Shown here in pieces: positions 53,401-60,459 of a stretch of 64,000 nt of DNA. The stretch covers positions 15,970,983 through 16,034,982 of the forward strand of contig NC_087077.1 of assembly GCF_026151205.1 (NCBI RefSeq), in the 5' to 3' direction. Position numbers and translations under genes: made by a program. The stretch's first letter is position 1. Each line of letters starts with the position of its first letter. Below the pieces are notes generated by a model that worked only from the letters and a program-made list of their open reading frames with translations, did not search any database and was not told the DNA's origin. The DNA is from Bolinopsis microptera (taxonomy: Eukaryota > Ctenophora > Tentaculata > Lobata > Bolinopsidae).

Positions 53401-53939
53401 GAAGGATTAACAAGAGTTATCAAAAGAAAGTTAAGAGAGAAAACCCAAAGAATGAATAAAGATACTAGACGCCTGAGGCGGCTGGAATACTTGACTCTAT
53501 TCATCTTACCAGGGAGAAGAACATTTCTTATAAACCATGAGGAGATAATTACAAAGAAAAGTTTGATGTGGGAGCAAGCAAGAAATGGTATAAGATAACG
53601 TGGGCTGTCAAGGAGTAGAGAGGAATGAATATTAGAATCTAGGGGGAATACGGTGTTCATGGACCTAGTTGTGGAGAGAAGAATTGGGAGAAGGTAAGTC
53701 ATGATGAGAGAATAGAAGAGAAACATATGATTATGAGAATTGTGGTTGATGTGTGGAGTGTATGGGGACTTGAATGTGTAAATTTTGTTAGGTATAAACG
53801 TGTTGATATGTATATGTGCATTTCTTGACTGTGTACGAGGCCTTTTGCATGCAAAAAGACCTATTCTAAGTCTAAACGATTCATTGTCTAACATATGGGA
53901 AAATGGGCAGTGACCGAATGTACCTGAAATAGGAGGCAT
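50424..53939 (-). CDS. LINE ORF2: APE endonuclease and reverse transcriptase (1171 aa)
   Basis: The first 180 residues contain several hydrophobic stretches (for example LVSLFILWVFSLNFLLITLV) and end in NPSMLNPGP (residues 178-186); a later Met could be the true start. The endonuclease follows: YQNVQGL (193-199), NETW (235-238), GDFNLPHTDW (358-367) and SDH (429-431) are the APE-family signatures. The reverse transcriptase spans about 640-900, with FDFAKAFDSVNHD (783-795), SGVPQGSILGPLLF (840-853) and LYADDTKIW (872-880). The C-terminal part has the typical LWNGLP motif and no RNase H. No stop or frameshift is seen. The product nicks target DNA and primes cDNA synthesis. Confidence 0.93.
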   Translation of the reverse strand: MPPISGTFGHCPFSHMLDNESFRLRIGLFACKRPRTQSRNAHIHINTFIPNKIYTFKSPYTPHINHNSHNHMFLFYSLIMTYLLPILLSTTRSMNTVFPLDSNIHSSLLLDSPRYLIPFLACSHIKLFFVIISSWFIRNVLLPGKMNRVKYSSRLRRLVSLFILWVFSLNFLLITLVNPSMLNPGPNSLSVLYQNVQGLIPFSNLSSSHPLLDGNKISELQSFANIEQPDIIALNETWLKKSISSNEIFPSSQYEIFRNDRTRKTHPQDPNNPKKFRENGGGVLLAVRSDLDVTTTRLPVSLGAEMLAVKIAFPNKESIVICTCYRVGTLGLPNHDVIVSYIRKLVSKKNPPKIYVIGDFNLPHTDWLSSSSTVPIEQSFIDSFSDLSLSQLITSPTHKSGNTLDILLSNYDNTIDNLNVCDPHSVCKSDHFPVTFSIKSSFSRKKTPKRKIYNYKKANWDMINRELCSINWQVLECLDPDSSWKLVKDCIMNLVDIHIPKVTIKSEFQPPWFDSELFSSCRKKDRLRAKFKISGSISDELKFVTSRKDFKRLSSAKIRDNLFNSDDPALITKKFWSHVKYKSNSCRIPNCVSYSGQLRFKPKAQAELFNSFFYNQFSDPSLYDTDISYVNDVDFDIDFDHRDVRKLLSNINSNKAQGPDGIHGKILKNCSVGLAYPLTCIFRGSYNSGYIPQEWKLANVVPIFKKGKKSEVENYRPISLTCLVMKVFERIVKRKLLSLTSTLLDPRQHGFLEHKSCTTNMVDFCDSLALSLNENIINHVVYFDFAKAFDSVNHDILLHKLKTLYNIDGTLLKFLTNYLQGRYQRVVIGNEMSSTLSVNSGVPQGSILGPLLFVLFINDIPLGLSDNTDIVLYADDTKIWRKIHSSSDNTNLQMDIDYLSDWALRNKMRFHPAKCKVLIVSGKPSLSPPFAYNLDGSPLVYVELEKDLGVDVTPKLSWNSQCDRIYTKACQQLGMVRRDGHIVIDQKRRRALYLSLVRSQFENCSIIWRPCNKSLSDKLESLQKRAIKWILYEEGRSYPPEQYVKKCKLVDILPLSQKFDLNDLIFFHKVLNNLIPVSLPHYLSLYQGTSRLRRCHLDSLSIVSSILPKLSQNSHTTCTSNSPLAKSFFYRTHILWNGLPLQVRQIVSTSLFKAEVTKHLWKCLLDSETTV

Positions 53940-54035
53940 AAAATTGAGAAAAAGATTAAATCAGAGATTTGTTTGAGTTTTAATTTTAGGCGCAACGTCT
54001 TAATCAAATATTAAATGAAAGAAAAGATCAAAGAT

Positions 54036-55418
54036 TTAAATTCCCAGAAAATTATTTACAACCCTGTCAAAACTGTGTTCGTTTACAACAAACTTAAGCC
54101 AAGTGGACAATAAACCTACTCCTCTCATGTTGAGATGAAGCCAATCATGGTATAGAAGTTCATTACAGGATCTAAAGTCTCGAGTTAAAAAGTCTGAGAA
54201 ACAGTCTAAGAACACGCAATTATTATTTAGGCATAAGTCTTTAAGTAGATTATTAAAATCTAGAACATTCTTTGCTATGTAGGAATATAAACACTTAATA
54301 GGAAGACAACATTGGATAATTATAATTGCAGCGGGAAATAACTGCTTAGTGGTGTCAATTAAGTCATTAAGATACTTCCTAAGGAACTGAACCCCATACT
54401 TAGAATGTTTTATGTCATTTGTACCAACACTCAATATAATCTTTTCAATATCGTCAGCTTCTGCAGCTGCATGAGTTTTATGAAAATGCTGAATATTTTC
54501 AGTGATATCTCTAATTTTTGCACCACTTTGGGACACATTGATTACTTTCCTTCCCCGGAATCCCAACTTATTTGTCCGTACAAGTTTTGTCATTGACGTA
54601 CCAAACAGGACAGTGGTTTTTCTGCTCTTCGGTTTTCTTGGAGCATTTCGGTAGTAAAGGGTTGGTGTTGAGGTGGTGGTGGGCGGCATAGGAATTGTAG
54701 TGAGGACATTCTGCTCCCTGACTACATTTGTATCTGTCTTCGGTATCTGGCAGCGAAAAGATAAGCTATACCGAGTCTCCTTAGCTGATCTCTCTGCACG
54801 AACCTTGTGAAGACAATATTCCTGACACCCCGGTTTCATAATATACAAACTACAGTCCTTTGGGGTGATATGGCATTTACTGTTACATCGCTTATCCCCA
54901 TTTTCTGGAATTATGTCGAGGGTCCTCTCAGCTCCAAATGAAACTACATAAATACCTTGCGACTGGTCAAGAGACACCTCGTCGTCGTTGTGGTACCTAG
55001 TTGCACAAGCACCAGACTTGTACATGCTTGCTAGGCATGAGTTTAGCTTGCAGCCAAACTTGGAGTTGATATCATGCATAAGCTCTGATATCCCAGGATA
55101 ATTTAAAATATCGATTGGCTCCTTAGTCGTGGTGTGTCCATTTGAGGAAGACCATACATATTCTTCTCCAGTGGAAGTGAGCCACTTTGTGGCAGTTTTC
55201 ACAGCAGTTTGCTTGGCCATAAGTGTTTCAAGTTCAGACATCAACGTGCCATGTTGAACACTCTTGTTTTGAACAAAATCTGAATGCAACTCCAAGAAGT
55301 CCTCGCATTTAACAGAATCCCTCTTAAGTTTCATGACATTCTCAACACTGGCCTTAAGAGCTTTCAGCTCTTTTAATGAAAACGAGTTTAAAACATTGGT
55401 AACAGAATTCAGATCCAT
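54036..55418 (-). CDS. LINE ORF1: AlkB-like dioxygenase fused to SGNH esterase (460 aa)
   Basis: Residues 1-80 are helical and could form a coiled coil. Residues about 105-226 form an AlkB-type Fe(II)/2-oxoglutarate dioxygenase: RYHNDDE supplies the iron ligands H143-x-D145, YIVVSFG-like YVVSFGAERTLDI the core strands, CLHKV the distal H204, and ETRYSLSFR the R216-x5-R222 pair that binds 2-oxoglutarate and the substrate side. Residues about 265-445 are an SGNH hydrolase: VLFGTSM (Ser275, with GTS in place of GDS), SQSG (Gly299), VGTND (Asn334) and DWLHL (Asp425, His428). Esterase domains are known in ORF1 of CR1-like LINEs. AlkB enzymes remove alkyl groups from nucleic acids; here it might repair or demethylate the element's RNA or cDNA, which is inference. 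Confidence 0.88.
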   Translation of the reverse strand: MDLNSVTNVLNSFSLKELKALKASVENVMKLKRDSVKCEDFLELHSDFVQNKSVQHGTLMSELETLMAKQTAVKTATKWLTSTGEEYVWSSSNGHTTTKEPIDILNYPGISELMHDINSKFGCKLNSCLASMYKSGACATRYHNDDEVSLDQSQGIYVVSFGAERTLDIIPENGDKRCNSKCHITPKDCSLYIMKPGCQEYCLHKVRAERSAKETRYSLSFRCQIPKTDTNVVREQNVLTTIPMPPTTTSTPTLYYRNAPRKPKSRKTTVLFGTSMTKLVRTNKLGFRGRKVINVSQSGAKIRDITENIQHFHKTHAAAEADDIEKIILSVGTNDIKHSKYGVQFLRKYLNDLIDTTKQLFPAAIIIIQCCLPIKCLYSYIAKNVLDFNNLLKDLCLNNNCVFLDCFSDFLTRDFRSCNELLYHDWLHLNMRGVGLLSTWLKFVVNEHSFDRVVNNFLGI

Positions 55419-55606
55419 AGTGAAGGAAAGAGGGAGGAGAAGATGGCGGTGAGGGAGGAGAAAATGGCGAAGTCAATACTGTAGCCCAGGAAGTAGATGC
55501 GTTGCTTAGGATACAAACGGTCACGTCATAGTCTCTTCTATCGCTTTGACATTGGGACCTAATAAATGTATTTAATTGTAGTTGTGAAAATAGTTTAAAA
55601 CTGAAA

Positions 55607-55986
55607 TTCAGAAATTTTCATATTTGAAAATGGGACAGACTTTGTAAAATCAGAATTTTCGTTTTGTAAAGCTTTCTGAAGTAAGCTTCCTCCGACCGGA
55701 ATCAAACTTCCAGCACCTCAATTGTGTCTTTTAGCATCTAAAGTTGAGTGGCTAATTGGTTTCAGGAGAGGAATTCGGTCAAAACTGCTAAATTTCGGCC
55801 TGGCCAATTTCGTTTCAAAAACTGAAAATGGGACAAGAAATGGGAGAATATGATTTTTCCATTTTGTGGGGTATTTTGACTTGGAGTACCTCAATTTGGT
55901 CTCATACCATCCTCAGTTAGCTGAATAATTGGTCACTGGGCAAAAATTCATCAAATCGGTCAAATTTCTGTTCACAAATTTTCATA
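55607..55986. repeat. 366-bp satellite, right block (one diverged unit)
   Basis: Sequence resumes with ttcagaaattttcatatttg and runs about one unit to ttcacaaattttcata. It differs from the left block at more positions (tctgaagtaagc, tgtcttttagcatctaaag, ttcaggagaggaattc), as expected for the terminal unit of an array. Confidence 0.93.
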
Positions 55987-56088
55987 GGCTCCTCAATCGA
56001 AATGTCACCCTCGTTGCTACATATGTCTTATCATCGAGAACCTTCACACTTATACAGATTTACACACCACTCTGACAACTACATTCAG

Positions 56089-56267
56089 TACGAATCAGCG
56101 GGAGACTACGAGACCATCACAACAGAGGACTGGTTTGCACGGAAAGGGAGACTCCCTCTCCAGACTCCCCTGCAGTACACATCCTGCCCTGCTCTTCAGG
56201 TTACTGATGAGAAACACATGCTGCTCCTTCAGCAACAAAACAACAACCTAGCCGCGCAGGTGGACAG
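56089..56267 (+). CDS. dystrophin-like exon J: post-ZZ and start of coiled coil
   Basis: Acceptor GACAACTACATTCAG keeps phase 0; donor GACAG|GTTAGA gives phase 2. It encodes YESAGDYETITTEDWFARKG, comparable with the EGDNMETPVTLINFWP segment of dystrophin, then DEKHMLLLQQQNNNLAAQVD, comparable with the DDEHLLIQ helix. The frame is also open upstream to about 55988, where an AG sits at the end of the satellite, but that acceptor would be out of phase with exon I. Confidence 0.72.
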
Positions 56268-56867
56268 GTTAGAATCTGGTTTATTTTACCTTATGTGGGC
56301 ATCACATGTTACCTTATTTTCGGAGTCAATCTTTCAAATGTATTCGATCCATCTAAATGGCAGTTTTGAAAACAGTTCATCATTAATGACACTTTGTGGT
56401 GTCAATATTTGTGAAGATATCAATCTTGGTAGTGTACAATAAACAATTACGACAACGATCAATTTGATATTGAATCTAGAAAAAGAATTAAGTTGTCGGT
56501 AAGATGTTTGATTATTGAAGATTGTATTGGTGATCCCATTAGTAAAGCTGGGTGGTTTAGTAACCTTATTTTATAATTACGGAATTATAAGGCCTTATTG
56601 TCGAGAGAGGTGTCAAATCACACTTTAATCGTATATCCTTCATATCTCCTTATTCTAGTGAATTGGTATAGTGACTTTTCTGATGTGTGTTGCAAATATT
56701 GCAGTAATTTACCTGGATCCCGGCCCCATCTCTTTCAATACGTCTTTGTCACAATTTAAACCTTTCATTAAATTGTTAATGCTCCATGTTATCTTAGGAC
56801 TTCAGTTTCTATTTTATAATCAAAGTTGTGTCAATAATCGCATTTTCTAACGCCTCCTATTATCTAG
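56268..56867. other. intron J-K of the dystrophin-like gene
   Basis: Plain AT-rich intron of 600 bp; nothing further is seen. Confidence 0.6.
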
Positions 56868-56940
56868 GTTGAGAAAGGAGGTAGCGATGAACTCTCCGCC
56901 CCCTTACCATACCCAATCAGAAGTTATGAGCTTAGCACAG
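56868..56940 (+). CDS. dystrophin-like exon K
   Basis: Acceptor CTATTATCTAG, donor CACAG|GTACTG; phase 2 in, 0 out. It completes the coiled coil (RLRKEVAMNS) and encodes PPPYHTQSEVMSLAQ. PPPY is a potential WW-binding motif. Confidence 0.72.
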
Positions 56941-57161
56941 GTACTGTACACTGTACCTTTATATTGTGTGATATCTTTTCAAACAAAACTAATTCTTCTC
57001 GTTACCTCTGAGTTAAATGTGAATTAGAGCTTTATCAATGTTCACAATAGTTGAAACGACCCCAACTCTACGCCTCTAAAACACAATTCCGTTCTCCACC
57101 TTATATGGAAGTATTACCATGGTTACATAACCTTATGTGGTGATATATAACTCCCCTGCAG

Positions 57162-57309
57162 TCGTCCTACTACGAAGCTATACCAGAACCCGACAATAGA
57201 AGCCACTCTCCTGGCAAGTTGCCAACTTACCCCACCAGACCCCTCTCTCCTCTCCAGACAATAGCTGAGATAGCAGACTCTTTCACTACTGACCTAGGAC
57301 TCTACTCAG
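57162..57309 (+). CDS. dystrophin-like exon L
   Basis: Acceptor AACTCCCCTGCAG, donor ACTCAG|GTTATT; phase 0 in, 1 out. It encodes SSYYEAIPEPDNRSHSPGKL and LQTIAEIADSFTTDLGLYS. The second part is faintly like the AADSITNTMSSLVKEL helix of dystrobrevins. Confidence 0.7.
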
Positions 57310-57529
57310 GTTATTAGTTTAAATAAGCGTTAGTTTCTAAATATTTTCACGACTTCAATTAAATACATTTATAGATTTATTGAGGTGATACTCCCCCGTG
57401 GCCGTGGTTCTCCGTAAAAAGCCGAATCTAGTCAAGTATATTCTCATAACTCTGAACGTGAAAACAAACATTGATCTCCACATTAAGTTAACTCCCCACC
57501 CCTCCAGCCGACTGATTATTTGTTATCAG

Positions 57530-57622
57530 GTGATGACAGAGAGAGACATCCTGTTATCAGTGGGGCAGGTAATATTGGGTTCGCTATGGACTCATTTCTC
57601 ACTGAGATGTTCCACAAAACTC
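57530..57622 (+). CDS. dystrophin-like exon M
   Basis: Acceptor TTTGTTATCAG, donor ACTC|GTAAGT; phase 1 in, 1 out. It encodes GNIGFAMDSFLTEMFHKT. In the phase-correct frame it has no stop, whereas an overlapping open frame (VMTERDILLS) is a shadow. Confidence 0.65.
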
Positions 57623-57699
57623 GTAAGTATTTGTTGTAAAACACTTACTATGACAATCCAGACCATAGTAAAGTAGTCAGTTTGTAGTTACTCTTTCAA

Positions 57700-57815
57700 T
57701 ATACTTATTGCTAATTAATTAATTAACTAATTTACCAATTAACTAATCGAATAATTAGCTAATTGACTAATTAACTAATTGACTAATTAACTAATTGAAT
57801 AATTAACTAATTGAT
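57700..57815. repeat. AT-rich tandem repeat (aattaactaattgacta)
   Basis: Irregular units of aattaactaattgact and related words over about 115 bp within intron M-N. Confidence 0.85.
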
Positions 57816-57859
57816 TAATTCCTATTTGTTTTCTAACGTGTGAACAGCTTTCTTTTTAG

Positions 57860-57901
57860 CACCGCCCAAACCGAAGAGAACGAGTCCTAACCGGTCAAAA
57901 G
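57860..57901 (+). CDS. dystrophin-like exon N (42 nt)
   Basis: Acceptor TTTCTTTTTAG, donor AAAAG|GTGAGT; phase 1 in, 1 out. It encodes a basic proline-rich stretch, PPPKPKRTSPNRSK, resembling an SH3-ligand type sequence. Confidence 0.65.
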
Positions 57902-58032
57902 GTGAGTTTCTCACAAAATACTAGTGATAATAAATTAATAAGTATAACAACTTTTATCTCAACCGAATACTTATATTAGTCCAACTTTCACACATTTATT
58001 TTTATTGCTGCGAAGGTGTGGTTAACAAAGGC

Positions 58033-58033
<1 letters not shown>

Positions 58034-58070
<37 letters not shown>
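58034..58070. repeat. poly-C tract of 37 bases
   Basis: An uninterrupted run of C after ggct, within intron N-O. It is flanked by the 8-bp direct repeat TTAACAAA (58022-58029 and 58071-58078). Such a run can form i-motif or G-quadruplex structures on its two strands. Length in the assembly may be unreliable. Confidence 0.85.
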
Positions 58071-58276
58071 TTAACAAATACCAAACTACAAGCGACTACA
58101 ATAGAGTGTTATAAAGAGTGCGAATTTCCGAATATTTGATATTTATAAAGCTGTAACCAGAGTCTCCTCATGTTACATGAGTGGGTAACCACGGTAACCT
58201 CCCATTTAGTTGAGGGTTCTGGAAACAGAGTTTTGTTTTTTTCGGGAACTTTTAATTAGCTTAATCTTGATTTCAG

Positions 58277-58359
58277 CGTCCTCCTGTACCCCTCCTTCAA
58301 GCAGGAACAGTACTCCTTCTCACAGTGGCATAGACATACAGCTCGCATTCGACCCTCAC
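58277..58359 (+). CDS. dystrophin-like exon O
   Basis: Acceptor CTTGATTTCAG, donor CTCAC|GTTAGC; phase 1 in, 0 out. It encodes a Ser/Thr-rich segment with HSGIDIQLAFDPH. If the donor is not used, the frame ends at a TGA at about 58380-58382, giving a possible short isoform. Confidence 0.6.
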
Positions 58360-58467
58360 GTTAGCTCCTTTATTTTACCTTGAAAATGTTCAGTTCTTTA
58401 CTTTACTTGTTACTAATGACAATTATGTTTGTAAAACAAATCAAAACTATTGATTGTTCTTCTGCAG

Positions 58468-58823
58468 AACAAGACCCAACCGGCATACTTGGTACATCCT
58501 ACCCAGCAGCCAAGAGGAGAAAACAATGGACCACTATATCAGAAAATATACTCCTCAACACCTAAACTTCCCAAAAGACAAGTAATGGATATTTCTTTCA
58601 CCTGTTCTAGCGTTAGGAGCGACCAATCTGGAAGTCTGGACGGAGTCCAGCAGAACGGGGACTCAAGAAGTCTAGAAAACGGAGGAGGCGTAAGAAACTG
58701 TGGAAGAGGCGAAGAAAACGATATAAGGGGAATTGACAACGGTGGAAGAGGCGTTCATAAAAAACAACTTAAAAGACTGTCTCCTGGCAACAACCTCTCC
58801 AGCTCTGATCTCGACACATCCGT
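58468..58823 (+). CDS. dystrophin-like exon P
   Basis: Acceptor GTTCTTCTGCAG, donor CCGT|GTAAGT; phase 0 in, 2 out. It encodes a low-complexity Gly/Asn/Arg-rich region with repeated NGGGVRNCGRGEEN-like words. No domain is recognised. Confidence 0.6.
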
Positions 58824-58931
58824 GTAAGTGTAATCTTTCAGTTTCAAAACTTCTTATATATATTGAAACTATTCTTTTTTTTCAAAACTCTTACCATTTG
58901 AAGGTGACCATTCTAACAACAAAATCTGTAG

Positions 58932-59245
58932 GCAGGGCAGAAGGAGGAACTGCGACACAAACGGACAGACGGACAGACATAGTCTGGCAGACAGCTCAAT
59001 AACCCGGAGTATCAGAAAAGTGTACCAGCCTCCCCCACTTCTTCTCAGAGCTGTGGACAGTGTGGTGGATGTCAGTGGAAGAGGCGCAGCTAGGGATGCT
59101 GAGTCCTGTGGAAGAGGCGCAGCTAGGGATGCTGAGTCCTGTGGAAGAGGCGCTGAGAGAGACTCGGAATCTTGCCAAAGTAGTAGGCTGAGGAACTTCA
59201 ACGGAAGAAGTGCACAGAGGAACAGAATATCTCGGAATTATCGAG
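58932..59245 (+). CDS. dystrophin-like exon Q
   Basis: Acceptor AAAATCTGTAG, donor CGAG|GTGGGA; phase 2 in, 1 out. It contains a tandem 27-bp repeat encoding the nonapeptide GRGAARDAE/SC three times. It continues the Gly/Arg-rich tail. Confidence 0.6.
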
Positions 59246-59783
59246 GTGGGAAATATATAATTATTGTTAATATGATTGATCACTGATAATTTAATATTAA
59301 TACTATTATATTTTCAATTAGATATTGCTGGTCGATCTATGATCTATTACAAATTTGTGCTTAACTTTCGTGGGCACCATCCCACCTATTAGTGGTTAAT
59401 AAGGTGTGTTCAACTTCATTACTATAAGTAAGTTCATCTCCAACAAAAATATCGTTTGCACTTCGTAACAGATAACACTATCGTGTTATCTGTAAGGTGA
59501 TATATCGTATACAAATTGTGTTTTTCATTTTATGTTCCTATTTAAAAAAAGATACTATCGCAAAATAATAATTTAATACAATACGGGATGTGCTCCGGCC
59601 CTATTAGTATTGCTAATGAAATGAGGATTATGAATTTCCATTCCAACATTGAAATAAATCGTCAGGCCACAGAACACAGAAGGCTGTATCAATTCAATAT
59701 CCCTACAATGTTCTAATTTAATATTTATGTACATTATTTATTCATTTTGTTGTGTGCAATGAGTTACATTGAACATCTTTCAG

Positions 59784-59887
59784 GTTCAATGGATCTCAGC
59801 ATATACGCAGACAATTCAGATACCGGAGGAAGCTGTGCTCTCTACAATTCATCCAGCAGAATATTATCTTCAAAATATGTTGTTTAG
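59784..59887 (+). CDS. dystrophin-like terminal exon R
   Basis: Acceptor CATCTTTCAG; phase 1 in; stop TAG at 59885-59887. It encodes SMDLSIYADNSDTGGSCALY and ends RILSSKYVV. A hydrophobic carboxyl end in -V could in principle serve a PDZ domain, but that is speculation. Confidence 0.6.
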
Positions 59888-60459
59888 GAAATTCCACATT
59901 TTATATTTCTAGATATTTCTAGATCGAAGGCATTCAAATTAATTAAGGCGCACACTATAGTCTATATCTCCACAGAAAGCACATCAAATTTTGAATTTGA
60001 TAGTATAAAATAGTTATATATAACTTGCTTAATAATAATTATAAGTTGACGTGTGCACTGTGCCGACCAAAATTGAACGGGGAATCGTTTAAGCTCCCTT
60101 TCTAGGCACCTCGACAAAAGTTACTGACGCTATATATTAGATATTGTGCTTGGATATAGTTATACAGTAGCGTAACGTTTTTGAGTTTGTCATTCTCTTT
60201 CAAAAGTATTCAAGTGATTTGACGATTTGTTTACCTAGCTTGCTAGTCTACAGCTCGCTCTTCTGTTCATGTTAATTGACGATGTCAATTCATCGCAGCT
60301 CAGCGAGGCACAGTTAGCGAGGCACAAGTAGCGCATCTCGCCGATCTAGTTGTGAGAAGCCTCATTGAGTGCGCTGCGCAGCACAGTAACGCATCGCGCT
60401 ACTTAAGTTCATGAAGCTTAAAAAGAGCGCCACGCACAGGGACTACTACAAGTACAAGT
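59888..60459. other. 3' flank of the dystrophin-like gene
   Basis: No gene is seen. From about 60270 the sequence becomes GC-richer, with words (gacgatgtcaattcatcgcag, gcatctcgccgatcta) that resemble 845-910 in the left repeat region. Confidence 0.5.

Larger units (their letters stand above)
50009..55606 (-). mobile_element. full-length CR1/L2-like LINE carrying an AlkB-esterase ORF1
   Basis: The element reads 5' to 3' from 55606 to 50009 (about 5.6 kb): a 5' UTR of about 190 bp, ORF1 (55418-54036), a 97-bp spacer, ORF2 (53939-50424) and a 3' UTR of about 415 bp ending TTTAATAAAAA on the minus strand. Both ORFs are intact. It interrupts one 366-bp satellite unit; TTC is present on both sides (50006-50008 and 55607-55609), which is either a 3-bp target duplication or chance overlap. 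APE-type endonuclease, YADD reverse transcriptase, no RNase H, and an ORF1 with an esterase domain place it in the CR1/L2/Rex1 part of the LINE tree. The AlkB domain is an addition. Confidence 0.92.
28155..59887 (+). other. dystrophin-like gene, C-terminal part (17 exons identified)
   Basis: The chained exons read through in one frame. In order they encode the dystrophin EF-hand-like regions (SLADFNYIPYGVYRIAMKLR is close to the vertebrate helix that follows the WW domain), the first half of a ZZ zinc finger, a segment matching the post-ZZ region, a short coiled coil and a low-complexity tail. Dystrophin family proteins link actin to the membrane through dystroglycan, which contacts the WW-EF-ZZ unit, and bind syntrophin and dystrobrevin through the C-terminal part. 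All consecutive phases agree. The exon for the second ZZ half was not found with confidence. WW and spectrin-repeat exons would lie upstream of 28155 but were not seen, so the 5' end is open. The last exon ends in TAG at 59887. The tail after the coiled coil is not recognisably dystrophin. One intron holds three other genes; another holds a satellite array and a LINE. Confidence 0.82.

Noticed and set aside
57398-57676. 92-residue open frame overlapping exon M
   Set aside because: It crosses the acceptor and donor of exon M in a different frame; the spliced frame is supported by phase on both sides.
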